NCBI GenBank assembly: GCA_902783935.1
Contig: CACZTA010000284.1
Location: 1-6,271 of the forward strand
Source of the DNA: an uncultured Lachnospiraceae bacterium
Lineage (GTDB): Bacteria > Bacillota > Clostridia > Lachnospirales > Lachnospiraceae
Direction: 5' to 3'
Length of the DNA: 6,271 nt
Of the stretch, positions 6,088 to 6,271 are shown in pieces (the first letter of the stretch is position 1; each line of letters begins with the position of its first letter). The position numbers and the translations under genes were made by a program. Under the pieces are notes generated by a model that worked only from the letters and a program-made list of their open reading frames with translations, was not told where the DNA came from and did not search any database.

Positions 6088-6271
6088 AACATTCTCTGAT
6101 AAGGAACCTTCTTCTCTCCTTCGTTATCCTGGCCCTTTTATTCCTCCTGATTTCCTTCATTCCGGGCCGGAACATGACGAAAAAGGAGACATACCGCATC
6201 TATGCCGCTTCAATGAAGAGAGAGCTCGCTGTTCTCAACGACCTCTCTCATGGAGTGCTGGCCAGAGAAAC
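6084..6271 (+). CDS. Probable sensor histidine kinase, N-terminal fragment; runs off the window's right edge
   Basis: The frame opens with ATG at 6084, overlapping the regulator's TGA by four bases, and stays open to the window end (62 codons). The start MKHSLIRN leads into a strongly hydrophobic segment (about 9-27, LLLSFVILALLFLLISFIP), a membrane anchor typical of sensor kinases. It is followed by a charged, probably extracellular stretch (GRNMTKKETYRIYAASMK) that would begin the sensor region. No HAMP, HisKA or ATPase motif is visible because these lie downstream. The kinase call rests on gene order and overlap with the response regulator plus this topology. Another membrane protein is possible but less likely. 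There is no good ribosome binding site, so translation probably depends on coupling to the regulator gene. Confidence 0.72.
   Translation, partial: MKHSLIRNLLLSFVILALLFLLISFIPGRNMTKKETYRIYAASMKRELAVLNDLSHGVLARE

Noticed and set aside
1..6271. CRISPR arrays, tRNA or rRNA genes, insertion sequences, phage or toxin-antitoxin genes
   Set aside because: No regularly spaced repeats, RNA-gene signatures, transposase or integrase motifs, or small paired genes were seen on either strand.

Overview
The window looks like chromosomal DNA of a Gram-positive anaerobe of the Clostridia, most likely a GC-rich member of the Lachnospiraceae. This rests on the YhaM-type exoribonuclease, the MutS2 with C-terminal Smr domain, the style of the OmpR-type regulator, and purine-rich ribosome binding sites. 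The family-level placement is inference from protein style, without a database search. Nearly all of the window is coding. I saw no tRNA, rRNA, CRISPR array, insertion sequence or phage gene.

Layout. Two transcription units diverge from an AT-rich intergenic region (2773-2974). Leftward (minus strand) run an HtrA/DegP-like membrane-anchored protein (2772-1504), a YhaM-family 3'-5' exoribonuclease (1520-573) and the N-terminal part of an RlmD-family 23S rRNA uracil methyltransferase (576 to beyond base 1). The three genes overlap (17 and 4 bases), so they are very probably one translationally coupled operon. Rightward (plus strand) run mutS2 (2975-5344), an OmpR/PhoB response regulator (5383-6087) and the first 62 codons of a membrane protein that is almost certainly its sensor histidine kinase (6084 to beyond 6271). 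The regulator and the kinase overlap by four bases.

How the genes may work together. RlmD modifies 23S rRNA, YhaM degrades RNA, and MutS2 is known in Bacillus both as a DNA-repair ATPase paralogue and as a factor acting on collided ribosomes. Two of the three leftward genes and the first rightward gene therefore touch RNA or ribosomes. The HtrA-like protein and the two-component system belong to the cell envelope. No direct functional link is shown by the sequence.

Most notable point. The HtrA-like protein keeps the fold signatures and a good PDZ domain, but all three positions of the His-Asp-Ser triad are replaced (Asn161, Gly191, Asn273), so it should be a pseudoprotease. Other points are a strong 11-bp-stem hairpin inside the start of rlmD, the lack of a Shine-Dalgarno sequence before mutS2 with a promoter-like motif almost touching its start codon, and overlapping divergent promoter candidates with an inverted repeat. 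I see no clear sign of a wholly new multi-gene system; this is mostly a housekeeping region.
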